A stretch of 64,000 nucleotides of DNA, taken from Mesostigma viride. Its lineage: Eukaryota; Streptophyta; Mesostigmatophyceae; Mesostigmatales; Mesostigmataceae. This document shows, piece after piece, positions 57,601 to 64,000 of the stretch; position 1 is the first letter of the stretch; the number at the start of each line of letters is the position of its first letter. The notes under the pieces were generated by a model. It had not been told where the DNA came from. It saw only the letters and a list, made by a program, of their open reading frames with translations, and made no database searches. The stretch spans positions 682,160 to 746,159 of the forward strand of contig RPFO01000579.1 in NCBI GenBank assembly GCA_009746045.1. The letters are read 5' to 3'. The position numbers and the translations under genes were made by a program.

Positions 57601-58655
57601 GCAGTAAGTTGAAGGGATTTTTCACAGCCTCATATATGGCTGTATGCATGTTCGGCAATGCAGCACAATCATGTACTAAAGCTGGATTTGGCATGGTATC
57701 CCGTTTTTAATTTGGTATATCGCAACGCCCTAAAGTTGCTATTGCAGCATCCTAAATTTGCTATTGCTTCTATATGCATTTGACACCTTGCCCCGACCCA
57801 AACCCTGCAGGTGGGGAGGATGCGGCGGACGCCAGCACGGGACTCCCCGACATCTCTCCCGCATCCATGCACCGCCAGCTGGCGGCCAAGCGGGAGGAGA
57901 TGCGGCTGCAAACAGTCGCGAACAAGGCAAGTGGCCAAGTTTCTGACGTGCTAGCGAGCAAGGCAAGCGGTTAACCATGGTGCAAGCAGTAGTGAAGAAG
58001 GCCAGTGAACACCTATTTGCCTCTACTAGCAGACACGGAAAGTGTATATGTCATGATAGTGCTATTGCTATTGCAATCGCATATGCGAGCAAGGCTGTGT
58101 CAAGCACTCAAGCTAAAACCATTGTCAGTGCTAGCCCAAGTGCTAACAGTCACTGACAAACTGCTGGACGACTGCGGACAAGTGCCGACAATTGTTAATA
58201 AGATTTTTTTTAATGCCGATAAATGCTCAGTTTCTGACCTTGCCGTATACGTGCACTGGCATGCACGCACTCACGAATACACACTCCCCCCCCCCCCTCG
58301 ATCTCCCCATGGTTTCTCCCCTGACCATCCACCTCCCCCTTTCTGTCTCCCTTCCTATGCCCAGGATATTGCTGCGGTCATCAAGGCCACACTGGCGTCC
58401 GCCACCGCCTTCGCCCTCGACCACTTCACCTCCAATGTGCGCCCAGCGCTCCGCTCCCTCTCGCCCCCTACTGTGCTTGCTCAGCGCCAAGTCCTCCCGA
58501 CCGCCCTCGCGATGGCCGTAGAGGCCGCGCAGGCCGCAATCTCGTCCAGGCTGCAGGCTGCCCTCCAGGGGGAGGTGGCGCGTCGGATACAGGAGGAGGC
58601 CGAGCGCCAGGCGAGGGCGGCGCGCCAGCAGCTACTTCGACAGGGCAGCAGATGA
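35748..58655 (+). CDS. CDAN1: Codanin-1 homologue (16 exons, about 2755 aa)
   Basis: Exons: 35748-36860, 38256-39221, 40051-40873, 41526-41642, 43480-43577, 44672-44842, 45150-45255, 46435-47551, 48304-48393, 49289-49511, 50391-50531, 52061-52882, 53925-54857, 55912-57052, 57811-57926, 58365-58655. They total 8268 nt, with every junction in phase. Colinear matches to human Codanin-1, in order: LLEAFLKEEVSLKALLQWV (46-64); DFPSLG then KKRIAPTA (372-), in the place of human EEFPPVG...RRINPTP; EVALYACLVLE; FFQPFDAEQDSRHQF; NRLM after LKDLGAAA; FTECVLGLKALACLLG; LTLNVPWALELLRW; GLDFAEGIVDRRF; FMDQQPQLRPVYDFV. Animal Codanin-1 (1227 aa) sequesters the histone chaperone ASF1 through a basic B-domain motif and partners with CDIN1. 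Two further motifs (RRINP, RRVNP) lie in exon 8. The extra length is Gly/Ala/Ser/Pro-rich filler. Introns 1 and 15 are GC-AG. The protein stops where human Codanin-1 runs on for almost 200 residues. Exon 3 contains a suspicious IGRD-type repeat that might be intronic. Confidence 0.82.
37060..38036 (+). repeat. Tandem repeats in Codanin-1 intron 1
   Basis: There are three blocks: a 38-bp unit with ggcgtatatttatggtatat (37092-37205), a roughly 44-bp unit with tagccaggtcgatcccatct (37258-37450, with a relative in intron 2 at 39870-39932), and a 9-bp purine-rich unit gagaggcag (about 37637-38010). The Arg/Glu and Leu/Ser frames across the last block are artefacts. Confidence 0.9.
38256..38276 (+). 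other. Codanin-1 B-domain-like motif 1 (KKRIAPT)
   Basis: These are the first codons of exon 2, directly after the phase-0 GC-AG intron. The context DFPSLG ... KKRIAPTA lies in the same order and spacing class as human EEFPPVG ... RRINPTP, the ASF1-binding B-domain. The basic-basic-Ile-x-Pro core also resembles B-domains of HIRA-type ASF1 partners (family knowledge). Function is inferred. Confidence 0.65.
39500..39765 (+). repeat. CCCA/CCCG microsatellite in Codanin-1 intron 2
   Basis: CCCA repeats (about 39503-39542 and 39707-39726) flank a CCCG core (about 39543-39706) with three-base slips, then grade into CAAC and TAAC repeats. The block is nested in the same symmetric way as the purine tract near 8.7-10.7 kb. 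Confidence 0.95.
40851..41140 (+). repeat. Echoes of Codanin-1 exon 3 end
   Basis: The true end (gctatcggctggtgacggca then G|GTAAAC, 40853-40879) is followed by diverged copies at 40912-40941, 40945-40976, 41091-41120 and 41122-41140. Most keep the gacggcaGGT core, so decoy AG|GT sites follow the real donor. Confidence 0.9.
41280..41945 (+). repeat. Echoes of both borders of Codanin-1 exon 4
   Basis: The exon start (ccgcagcgggtgacgccctc, 41520-41539) has a copy at 41286-41308 (gcagcgggcgacgccctc). The exon end (ctggacgagtgggaggcggc onward) has copies at 41725-41755 and 41907-41945. The last would read LDEREAAAVR against exon LDEWEAAALR, so translated similarity survives. Confidence 0.85.
42060..43280 (+). 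repeat. 61-71-bp minisatellite, about 18 copies, in Codanin-1 intron 4
   Basis: The unit core is tgtccattcttaaggaccac followed by gcggctacttccacgtggtg and tggttcttgcggatgatt. Some units carry an extra 8-bp gattggat. Copies run from about 42063 to 43265 with high identity. The usual unit is 63 bp, so repeated peptides appear in open frames on both strands; these are not genes. The unit contains the palindrome ccacgtgg. Confidence 0.95.
43560..44330 (+). repeat. Array of exon 5 end/donor echoes in Codanin-1 intron 5
   Basis: After the true border (tttcgatccaaccag|gtaggc, 43563-43583) come three roughly 58-bp units with cagttcaaccaggtaagccc or gtaggccc (43762-43910), then related caaccaggtac and caaccgggtaggc sites (43950-44008), then a roughly 59-bp unit with cattcatttaggtagacgg repeated about six times (44020-44285), and a last ccagccaggtacg at about 44312. 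Most units keep an AGGT. Confidence 0.88.
43585..43718 (+). mobile_element. tRNA-like SINE, copy 3, with 9-bp TSD that duplicated the splice donor
   Basis: This matches the two S1-gene copies in the opposite genome orientation, starting at gcaaaatcatgccaaagg and ending at tctgatctgacgac, with B-box-like tgttcgatccc. AGGTAGGCC flanks it exactly (43576-43584 and 43719-43727). The duplication spans the exon 5 AG|GTAGGC site, so a second copy of the donor now lies after the SINE. Confidence 0.8.
44504..44990 (+). repeat. Echoes of both borders of Codanin-1 exon 6
   Basis: The exon start (cccag|gaccgcttcctcaac, 44667-44686) has a copy at 44503-44540 (cccaggaccgtttcctcaac). The exon end (ggtagtgccatcagccgc ... 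gatgtg|gtgagt) has a copy at 44891-44968, expanded by a poly-G run, ending gatgcggtgagg. Confidence 0.85.
45231..45816 (+). repeat. Echoes of Codanin-1 exon 7 end, five copies
   Basis: The true border reads gacaactatgcgtggtttgc then G|GTGGGTGC (45234-45262). Copies lie at 45321-45352, 45402-45444, 45685-45722 and 45780-45816. The third and fourth copies also share the intron bases that follow, so the unit includes both exon end and intron start. A TAGTA-rich microsatellite (45540-45680) sits between copies. Confidence 0.92.
46905..47123 (+). other. Codanin-1 B-domain-like motifs 2 and 3 (RRINP, RRVNP)
   Basis: RRINP is at 46905-46919 (residues 1289-1293, context WGRRINPGMTA). RRVNP is at 47109-47123 (residues 1357-1361, context SRRVNPAQAW). 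Both lie in the low-complexity half of exon 8 and are the only ordered-looking patches there. RRINP equals the human core exactly. They could be duplicated ASF1-binding motifs. Confidence 0.6.
47507..47977 (+). repeat. Echoes of Codanin-1 exon 8 end, five copies
   Basis: The true end (catatgcaggagatggtggc|gtacgt, 47531-47557) has copies at 47665-47700, 47768-47806, 47852-47887 and 47942-47977, with intron bases such as ggttggtgc between them. At the donor position they read GAACAT, GTAAGC, GTATGT and GTATAT, so some copies could still bind U1. Confidence 0.88.
48349..48602 (+). repeat. Echoes of Codanin-1 exon 9 end
   Basis: The border ctcgcgtgcctgctggg|gtgggt (48378-48399) is repeated almost exactly at 48490-48512 and more loosely at 48574-48602. 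Confidence 0.85.
50170..50650 (+). repeat. Echoes of both borders of Codanin-1 exon 11
   Basis: The exon start (ctgcag|ccaagagaaggag, 50385-50403) has a copy at 50184-50220. The intron bases upstream (gtctgtctcatcacataccc) are also duplicated (50233 and 50312). The exon end (aggctgcggccaacgcactc ... AAC|GTAAGT) has a copy at 50610-50646 ending agtgtaagcc. Confidence 0.85.
50692..51105 (+). repeat. 25-bp AT-rich minisatellite in Codanin-1 intron 11
   Basis: The unit aagtaaatacatatatttag plus tcttg is repeated about 16 times head to tail with few changes. There are no unique spacers, so it is not CRISPR-like. Confidence 0.95.
51178..51216 (-). mobile_element. Degenerate LINE-tail relic in Codanin-1 intron 11
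   Basis: The segment attcatttattgacacg followed by ctgcgtcacgtgagcat matches the LINE hairpin and tail in minus orientation with several substitutions. Confidence 0.55.
51506..51772 (+). repeat. ATC trinucleotide microsatellite in Codanin-1 intron 11
   Basis: About 85 ATC units with rare GTC or AGC changes, ending in TAA repeats. The poly-Met, poly-Asp, poly-Ser and poly-Ile frames are artefacts. Confidence 0.98.
52858..53045 (+). repeat. Echo of Codanin-1 exon 12 end plus ATTACCTAGT repeats
   Basis: The border aatgtgtgcccgttgctgga then G|GTAATT (52862-52888) is copied at 52921-52957 (gcgtgtgccccctgcggg then AG|GTAACT). An array of about 11-bp attacctagt units follows (52967-53040). Confidence 0.8.
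53140..53530 (+). repeat. Tandem repeats in Codanin-1 intron 12
   Basis: A unit of about 30 bp with gggcgctaccctctcc repeats four times (53154-53240). A unit of about 72 bp with agatagccgaggccaacgtg repeats three times (53355-53515). Confidence 0.85.
54836..55080 (+). repeat. Echoes of Codanin-1 exon 13 end
   Basis: The border atcaagttgcggctgcag|gtaa (54840-54861) recurs at 54958-54981 (caatcaagttgcggctgcag|gtaa) and, with a lost GT, at 55062-55078. Confidence 0.85.
55118..55431 (+). repeat. AAACCC hexamer tract in Codanin-1 intron 13
   Basis: Long runs of AAACCC (GGGTTT on the other strand) occupy 55118-55265 and 55344-55380, separated by AAACCA and AAATCC variants and followed by AAACAC units. 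It resembles but does not equal plant or algal telomere units (TTTAGGG, TTTTAGGG). Confidence 0.95.
55661..55950 (+). repeat. Echoes of Codanin-1 exon 14 start, three copies
   Basis: The true start (cccag|cgcgcgttcatggacc ..., 55907-55945) has copies at 55661-55699 and 55758-55800, each with gcgcg.gtt..tggaccagca. Both also repeat the intron bases before it (pyrimidine-rich, then cccctcc and catcc). Confidence 0.9.
57905..58103 (+). repeat. Echoes of Codanin-1 exon 15 end with GC donors
   Basis: The true border gtcgcgaacaag|gcaagt (57915-57932) is followed by ctagcgagcaaggcaagcgg (57951-57970), a gtgaagaaggccagtgaa form near 57992 and gcgagcaaggctgtgtc near 58086. The echoes have GC where a normal donor would have GT. 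Confidence 0.75.
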
Positions 58656-58907
58656 ACAGCAGCACACTCCGTTATTGATGTGTCACGCACATAGTTACAA
58701 TCAAGAGTAGACCTGGAGTGGAAATGTTGATTCCGCAGACAAGTCAGTACCCAAGTTTCGTCGATTTGATTATGCTTAGCACGGTTGCTGTGAGTAGTGA
58801 TGCATACGATATTTGTAACTTTCGTGTAATTATTTTCTAATGAGATTAGCATAGTACTCCGTGGCATGCCCATGTGCATGCAAGTACTTACTTACTGTGA
58901 GTAGTGA

Positions 58908-59588
58908 ATTACACATGCATCATTGCCAAGGTCATCCGCATCGGCCTGGCCTGGGCCAGGCTCCGTTCGCTCAACACCTACTGGCGCTGGAAGGGCCTGG
59001 GCGAGCACCGTAAGCGCATCCTCTTCAAGGTCCTCGTCCTCACGGTGCTTACGTATGGCGCCGAGGCATGGACACTCACGGACACACTGGCGGCTAAGCT
59101 AGACGGCACGGTTTACAGGATGCTCTGACAGGTCCTGAATGTAGGGTTTTCCAAGCATAGGTCATTAGAGTCTTTGTATCAGGGTATGCCTCGCATTAGG
59201 ACGAGATTAGGCAGCGTAGGATAGCATTTGTAGGACATCTTGCTCGCACCAGTCAGGTCGACACCGCCCTTGGTCTGGCCGGCCGGCCCCCATGCAGCGG
59301 CTTGGCCAACCAGGGCGGCACATCCTGACCTGGCCTGGCCCCAAGGACATTCCTAGAAAGCTAGGTAAGCCTGCCATGAACTACATCCAGATGTTGCTGG
59401 CCGACCATGTGGTCCCAGCTTAGTTTGAACACCGCATTCACTCCCTCTCTCTTCTTTGGACTGCCATGCAGAACAAGAAGCGGTGGCAGAACATTGTCCA
59501 GGCTCACACGCCAGCCCCTGTGGGCAAGCCCCCTCCCCCCTAGCGGAAGGGGCGTTTTGCTTAATAGTGTAGTAAGGGTTTTTCTAGA
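58908..59588 (+). mobile_element. 3' fragment of a second LINE subfamily
   Basis: Broken frames encode the LINE C-terminal region: AWARLRSLNTYWRWKG, then FKVLVLTVLTYGAEAWTL, then a stop, and further on HLARTSQVDTA in another frame. It is clearly related to but different from the LINE at 59589-62392. It begins just after the Codanin-1 gene and ends in a TTAA run shared with the next copy. Confidence 0.85.
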
Positions 59589-60149
59589 CTAGATTAATTA
59601 ATTAATTAATTAATAGACACGTGACTGCGTCACGTGAGCATAAGTCCTCAGTGGGAGGGGAACATGGGATGGAATGGATGGTGTAAGCTATCTAGGTCCT
59701 AGTTACAGGGGTGTGGGCACCGCGGCCCGAATCGCTATGAATGCCATACTTGGTCACACGCGGAGCCCCCACAGGCTTGGGGGTGGTCTCCTTCATCACT
59801 ACTTGCCATCTATCCTTGCGCACCATCTGCCTCCATATTACAGACAAACCAGGAGGCTGCCCGGGGGTGAGCCCGTCACGTCTAGTGTAGCACATGCATG
59901 TCCATGCCGAGTCTATCACGAAAAGTCCACGGGTGGCGACCCTGCCGCGCGCGGCCGGGGGCACGCCAGGTGAGGACATATCGCCCAGGCTGGGCGGGCT
60001 TGGTGCCAGCTAGTCTATCTGATGTATCTACCTGATCTGTGCGGGCCAGGTGCCCGGCTAGGCCCAGGCGCCTGTGCCTAATAATGTGGGAAACATAGGG
60101 CAAATCAGCGTACAAATCCTCATTACTAATGTGCAAACCAAAGGGGATG

Positions 60150-62177
60150 TTAAGGGCCTTGCGCAGCATCTTGGTGACGGCGCCGTCGAGTCGTTGCTCC
60201 AGCTGAATCCTGCATCAGTGTCCACGTCTCGGCGCCGTAGGTCAGGATCGTCAGAATGACGACCTTGAAGAGGTCACGCTTGACGATCCGGGGTAGGGCG
60301 GGGTTGCTCCACCAGCGGCGGTGGTCATGGAGGTGCGCCCACGCCATGCCGATCCGTGTCGTCATGTCGTCCTCGCAGTCGGGAAGCCAACTGCCGAGCA
60401 GCTTGAAGCGGCCTGAAGGAGGGTAGTTGACCTCGGCATCGTCTAAGAGGCGGAGTGTGGGTGGGGGCCCTGCCATGCCGAGGGCCAGGGCCTCCGTTTT
60501 GGGGCTGATTTCTAGACCAACCGCCCGAGCCTCGAGCGCCAGGCAGTCCAGCCAAAGTTGGGCAGACTCCGGCTTCTCGATGAGCGTGATGTCGTCGGCA
60601 TAAATGAGGTCAGCTAGTAAATTCTGCTTGTTAGTCGGCCCCCCTTCCCCAAGCTCGTTCGTGATCGCTAGGCCAGGGGCACGGCCTGCAATGCTAGCAA
60701 AGCGAGCACGTGCCTGGCGCATAACATAATCCACTACAATAATAAACAGGTACGGCGACAGGACGCAACCCTGCCAGACGCCGGTCTGCAGTGGGCATGG
60801 CGGGGTAATGCCGTGTTGAGTGCGCACCGAAGTGGTCGACCCCTCATACAGCGTGCGGATGACGGTAATCAGGGGAGTGGGGACGCGAGCGCGAGCAAGT
60901 ACAGCCCATAGAGCGTCCCAGAGGACAGAATCAAAAGCCTTGATGAAGTCGACGAAGATCAGGATTGCGGGAAACTCACCAGGTTGCAGGAGAGCGATTT
61001 CCTCGAAGAGGCGACGCGCGACGAAGATGGCCATGACGGTGTTGCGCCCAGGACGGAAGCCCATTTGACTTTCCCCAAGGTGACAGTCGAGAGCAGAACG
61101 AAGGCGGTTGAGGATCATGCGCATGAACAACTTAAGTGCGGCGCTCTGGATGCAGACTCCTCTGTAGTTGGCGGGGTCGTCAGGGGAACCTTTGTTTTTG
61201 TACAGCATAATACGGTAGCTGTGCTGCCACTCAGGAATCGGCGGCGCGTCGGCAAGCAGGATCCGGTTGCAGACGTCAAGCAGGAACCCCGTGAGCGCCG
61301 TCAGCTTAATCACCGGGGCTGGGAGCTGGTCAGGTCCAACGGCGGCATAAAAGCGGAGTTGCTTGGCGGCGGTGCTCAGCTCGAGCTCGGTGAACGGCGG
61401 GAGCTCGTTGGGGTCGGCCAGGGGTTCCGTCAGGGCTGGGTACGTGTAGTCCTGCTCAGCGGCGGGCGGCGTGGGCGGCGCAGGGACGTCCGCCGGTGCT
61501 ACTGCCAGGCGTGCGGCCGCCAGAGGGCCAAGCGGCGGAGGCGGCGGGGGGGCGCCGAGCAGCCGGGACTGGGAGGAATACCACTGGTCGAGCTGCTGCT
61601 GCGGTGAGCCAGAGAGCGTCCGCGGCGCCGGCTGCGCGCCGCCGGCGGGCCGTTGGGCGTGACGCAGGCGGGTCCAGGCGTACTTGCCGTGCTGGTCCTT
61701 GAGGTGGGCGAAGTACTCGCGGACATGAAGGTCCTCCTGCTCCTTGGTCGCCTGCCGGATGGCCGAGTGGTAATCGGCTTTGAGGCGGGCGTAGCGGGCG
61801 GGGTCGCTGTTGTCGCGCAGGGCTTGCCGGGCCTGGATGACGGCGGGGAGCCGGTGCAGGCTGGTGAAGCGGGGCGGGCGGCGGGGGGGCAGTAGGGCCC
61901 CGGCCGCGGGCAGCTTGTCAGCGAGGTGCCGAAGGGCCGATGCCGGGCCGGCAGCGAACAGCTGGGCGTGGCTGGCCGGGATGTCCAGCGCGTCGACGAA
62001 CGCCTCGTTGGGGGCGTGCTGACAATGATCCGCCAGTACCCGGTGGTAGCGTGGCGTTGGCGTCCAGCAGCAGAGCGAGGTAGTTGCGACCAGGGATGCC
62101 GTTCGCCAGGTTCTCCAGCGCTGCAAAGAAGTCCTTGCGGTCTTGTTCTGGGTGGCCGGAGTGGGGTGCGTAACCAA
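60150..62177 (-). pseudogene. LINE reverse transcriptase open frame (inactive copy)
   Basis: This is the longest open frame of the LINE (675 codons). The first 40 or so codons are an out-of-frame reading of the endonuclease part, and the last 20 or so are out of frame after the insertion near 60208. The middle holds the seven RT blocks, including catalytic Asp residues in FVDFIKAFD and YADD. Confidence 0.9.
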
Positions 62178-62354
62178 CGCCCACCGCCAGGGCGTAGGTC
62201 GAGTGGCCCTCCATCGAATGAAAAGTGGCCACGAGGAGCCGAGCGTTGACCAGCTGGGGTTTGCCCATGTGGCGTACGGCGAGCGGGGAGCAGAGGAGAC
62301 CGACGCCCCCGTTCCCGGTGCCGTCGCCGCCTCCGTAGTAGAACCGCCAGCCGG

Positions 62355-62386
62355 ACTCTAAGCTATCTAGACTAGATAGCTTAGAG
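62355..62386. repeat. Perfect short palindrome at the LINE 5' junction
   Basis: ctctaagctatctag is followed directly by actagatagcttagag, an inverted repeat of about 15 bp per arm with almost no loop. It sits where the minus-strand LINE copy is cut off. Confidence 0.8.
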
Positions 62387-62392
62387 TTAGGT

Positions 62393-62652
62393 TCGTTCAA
62401 CTACGCGGCTTCGCCCACCTCGATCCACCCATCCAGCAAGGAATATGTGCTACATGATCTCCCAACGGAGACATGTTATAATTTTAATTTAATTGCCAAG
62501 GTGATGTAATAAAGAACTGGCCAGCGCTCACAAAGTTGTCCACATGCAAAATTCGCCCATGGCATGCTTCCTGTTTTTGATCCCGTACCAGTAACACATT
62601 AGATTACTTGTGTGCTTGAATTTAATCTTAGATAGCTAGCATCCATCCATCC
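62393..62652. other. Spacer between two head-to-head LINE copies
   Basis: This is 260 bp of AT-rich sequence with no gene, ending in a CATC microsatellite (62638-62652) at the start of the next LINE copy. Confidence 0.5.
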
Positions 62653-63356
62653 TGGTGGAGCAACCCCGCCCTACCCCGGATCGTCAAGCGTGACCTCTTC
62701 AAGGTCGTCATTCTGACGATCCTGACCTACGGCGCCGAGACCTGGACACTGACGCAGGAGCTGGAGCAACGACTCGACGGCGCCGTCACCAAGATGCTGC
62801 GCAAGGCCCTTAACATCCCCTTTGGTTTGCACATTAGTAATGTGGATTTGTACGCTGATTTGCCCTATGTTTCCCACATTATTCGGCACAGGCGCCTGGG
62901 CCTAGCCGGGCACCTGGCCCGCACAGATCAGGTAGATACATCAGATGGACTAGCTGGCACCAAGCCTGCCCAGCCTGGGCGATATGTCCTCACCTGGCGT
63001 GCCCCCGGCCGCGCGCGGCAGGGCCGCCACCCGTGGACTTTTCGTGATAGACTCGGCATGGACATGTGCTACACTAGACGTGACGGGCTCACACCCAGGC
63101 AGCCTCCTGGTCTGTCTGTAATATGGAGGCAGATGGTGCGCAAGGATAGATGGCACGTAGTGATGAAGGAGACCACCCCCAAGCCTGTGGGGGCTCCGCG
63201 TGTGACCAAGTATGGCATTCATAGCGATTCGGGCCGCGGTGCCCATGCACACCCCTGTAACTAGGACCTAGATAGCTTACACCATCCATTCCATCCCATG
63301 TTCCCCTCCCACTGAGGACTTATGCTCACGTGACGCAGTCACGTGTCTATTAATTC
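62653..63356 (+). mobile_element. 5'-truncated LINE copy with intact C-terminal frame
   Basis: This is the same family as 59589-62392, opposite orientation. The open frame begins WWSNPALPRIVKRDLFK and runs to a TAA at 63262-63264 without breaks, giving the family's C-terminus (LTYGAETWTLTQELEQRLD ... HRRLGLAGHLARTDQVDTS). The 3' UTR with the hairpin (63328-63347) and a short TATTAATTC tail follow. Confidence 0.92.
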
Positions 63357-64000
63357 ATCCATCTATTCTAATTAATCCATCCATCCCATTCCACTCGACT
63401 GTCCTGAGGACTTATGTTCACCAAAGGCTGTTACGTGCTTCATTGAATTTAATGGCTGTACGCCCCCCCTATAGGCCGTGGTGCCCGCAACCCTGCATCT
63501 ATGAGAAGCTAGCTAGGTAGTAATCCATCCCATTTCGTTTCCATCTCACTGATCAGGACTTATCCTAGCGCATTATCCATTCCATCCCATGTTCCCCTCC
63601 CACGTACTGATCGAGGACTTATGCTCACGTGATGCAGTCAGGTATATATTTATTAATTCATTCTCTTCGCTAGCGTGACGATTACGTCTACGTTTAATTT
63701 CCTCCCGGGGTCAGATTGAGAGCTCAGATGTGAATACATGCCCATGACAGGGTCAATAGTTTGATCAAATGATACAGCTCAATTGCTCACTTTGCACGTT
63801 AGAATGTTACTTGACCAAAGCTGTTGTGAAACATTTGGCACAACAATTCATGATAATTCAGAATGGCCTGGGCGGAACGATTCCCATATAGGCCGGTTCA
63901 TACTAAATAGAATAGTAACTAGACAAGTACCTATAAAATTTGACTGCGCAAAATGCAAAGAAACCTCAGCACGTGTGGCCGTCCACCCTCTCGTTCTCTC
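63357..64000. other. Right-edge stretch with degenerate LINE tails; no gene seen
   Basis: Partial copies of the LINE 3' end recur at about 63376-63425 (ending cctgaggacttatgttcac) and 63567-63658 (gaggacttatgctcacgtga, then a TTTATTAATTC tail). The rest shows nothing I can support. Confidence 0.5.

Larger units (their letters stand above)
59589..62392 (-). mobile_element. Non-LTR retrotransposon (LINE) with APE endonuclease and reverse transcriptase, 5'-truncated and frameshifted
   Basis: The frame at 62392-61918 holds the rest of an apurinic-type endonuclease domain (GVGLLCSP, VGVGYAPHSGHP, LALLLDANA). The frame at about 62060-60200 holds a complete reverse transcriptase: YRGVCIQSAALKLF, FVDFIKAFDSV, QTGVWQGCVLSPYLF, LIYADDITLI and GFRPGRNT. 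The frames are separated by a shift near 62040. A four-base insertion near 60208 breaks the C-terminal region relative to the copy at 62653. The 3' UTR carries the CACGTGAC-GCA-GTCACGTG hairpin and ends at a TTAA tail (59592-59613). This copy cannot encode an intact protein. Confidence 0.95.

Noticed and set aside
60820-62249. Plus-strand frames of 60-207 codons across the LINE
   Set aside because: They are antisense shadows of the reverse transcriptase and endonuclease frames.

Overview
This is nuclear DNA of a eukaryote, most likely a green alga or another plastid-bearing protist. The reasons are split genes with long introns and clean GT-AG (twice GC-AG) borders, two predicted proteins with plausible plastid transit peptides, non-LTR retrotransposons, and very heavy microsatellite and minisatellite content. 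I cannot name the species.

Layout. 1-304 (-): 5' end of a gene that runs off the left edge. 4700-8686 (-): three-exon coiled-coil/low-complexity protein with a 1.9-kb purine tract just upstream. 16871-19856 (+): four-exon membrane protein, probably plastid, function unknown. 21298-25772 (-): three-exon hydrolysing UDP-GlcNAc 2-epimerase (GNE/NeuC type). 28541-35027 (-): five-exon two-S1-domain RNA-binding protein, probably plastid. 35748-58655 (+): sixteen-exon Codanin-1 homologue of about 2755 residues, divergent from the S1 gene across 720 bp. 58908-63356: cluster of LINE copies. I built the exon models by eye from splice motifs, phase agreement and remembered family alignments. In all five split models the joined exons are a multiple of three and every junction keeps phase.

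The most striking feature is not a gene. Most introns carry diverged tandem copies of the neighbouring exon border: the last 20-50 bp of the upstream exon plus its 5' splice site, or the 3' splice site plus the start of the downstream exon. I call these exon-border echoes. They occur in four of the five split genes and at about twelve borders of the Codanin-1 gene. They suggest introns here grow by repeated local duplication across splice sites, leaving ladders of decoy AG|GT sites.

The genes do not form a pathway: one sugar-nucleotide enzyme, one plastid RNA-binding protein, one regulator of the histone chaperone ASF1, one plastid membrane protein and one coiled-coil protein. Mobile DNA includes a LINE family with a 3' hairpin and a (TTAA)n tail, a tRNA-like SINE seen three times, and two MITEs with target-site duplications.
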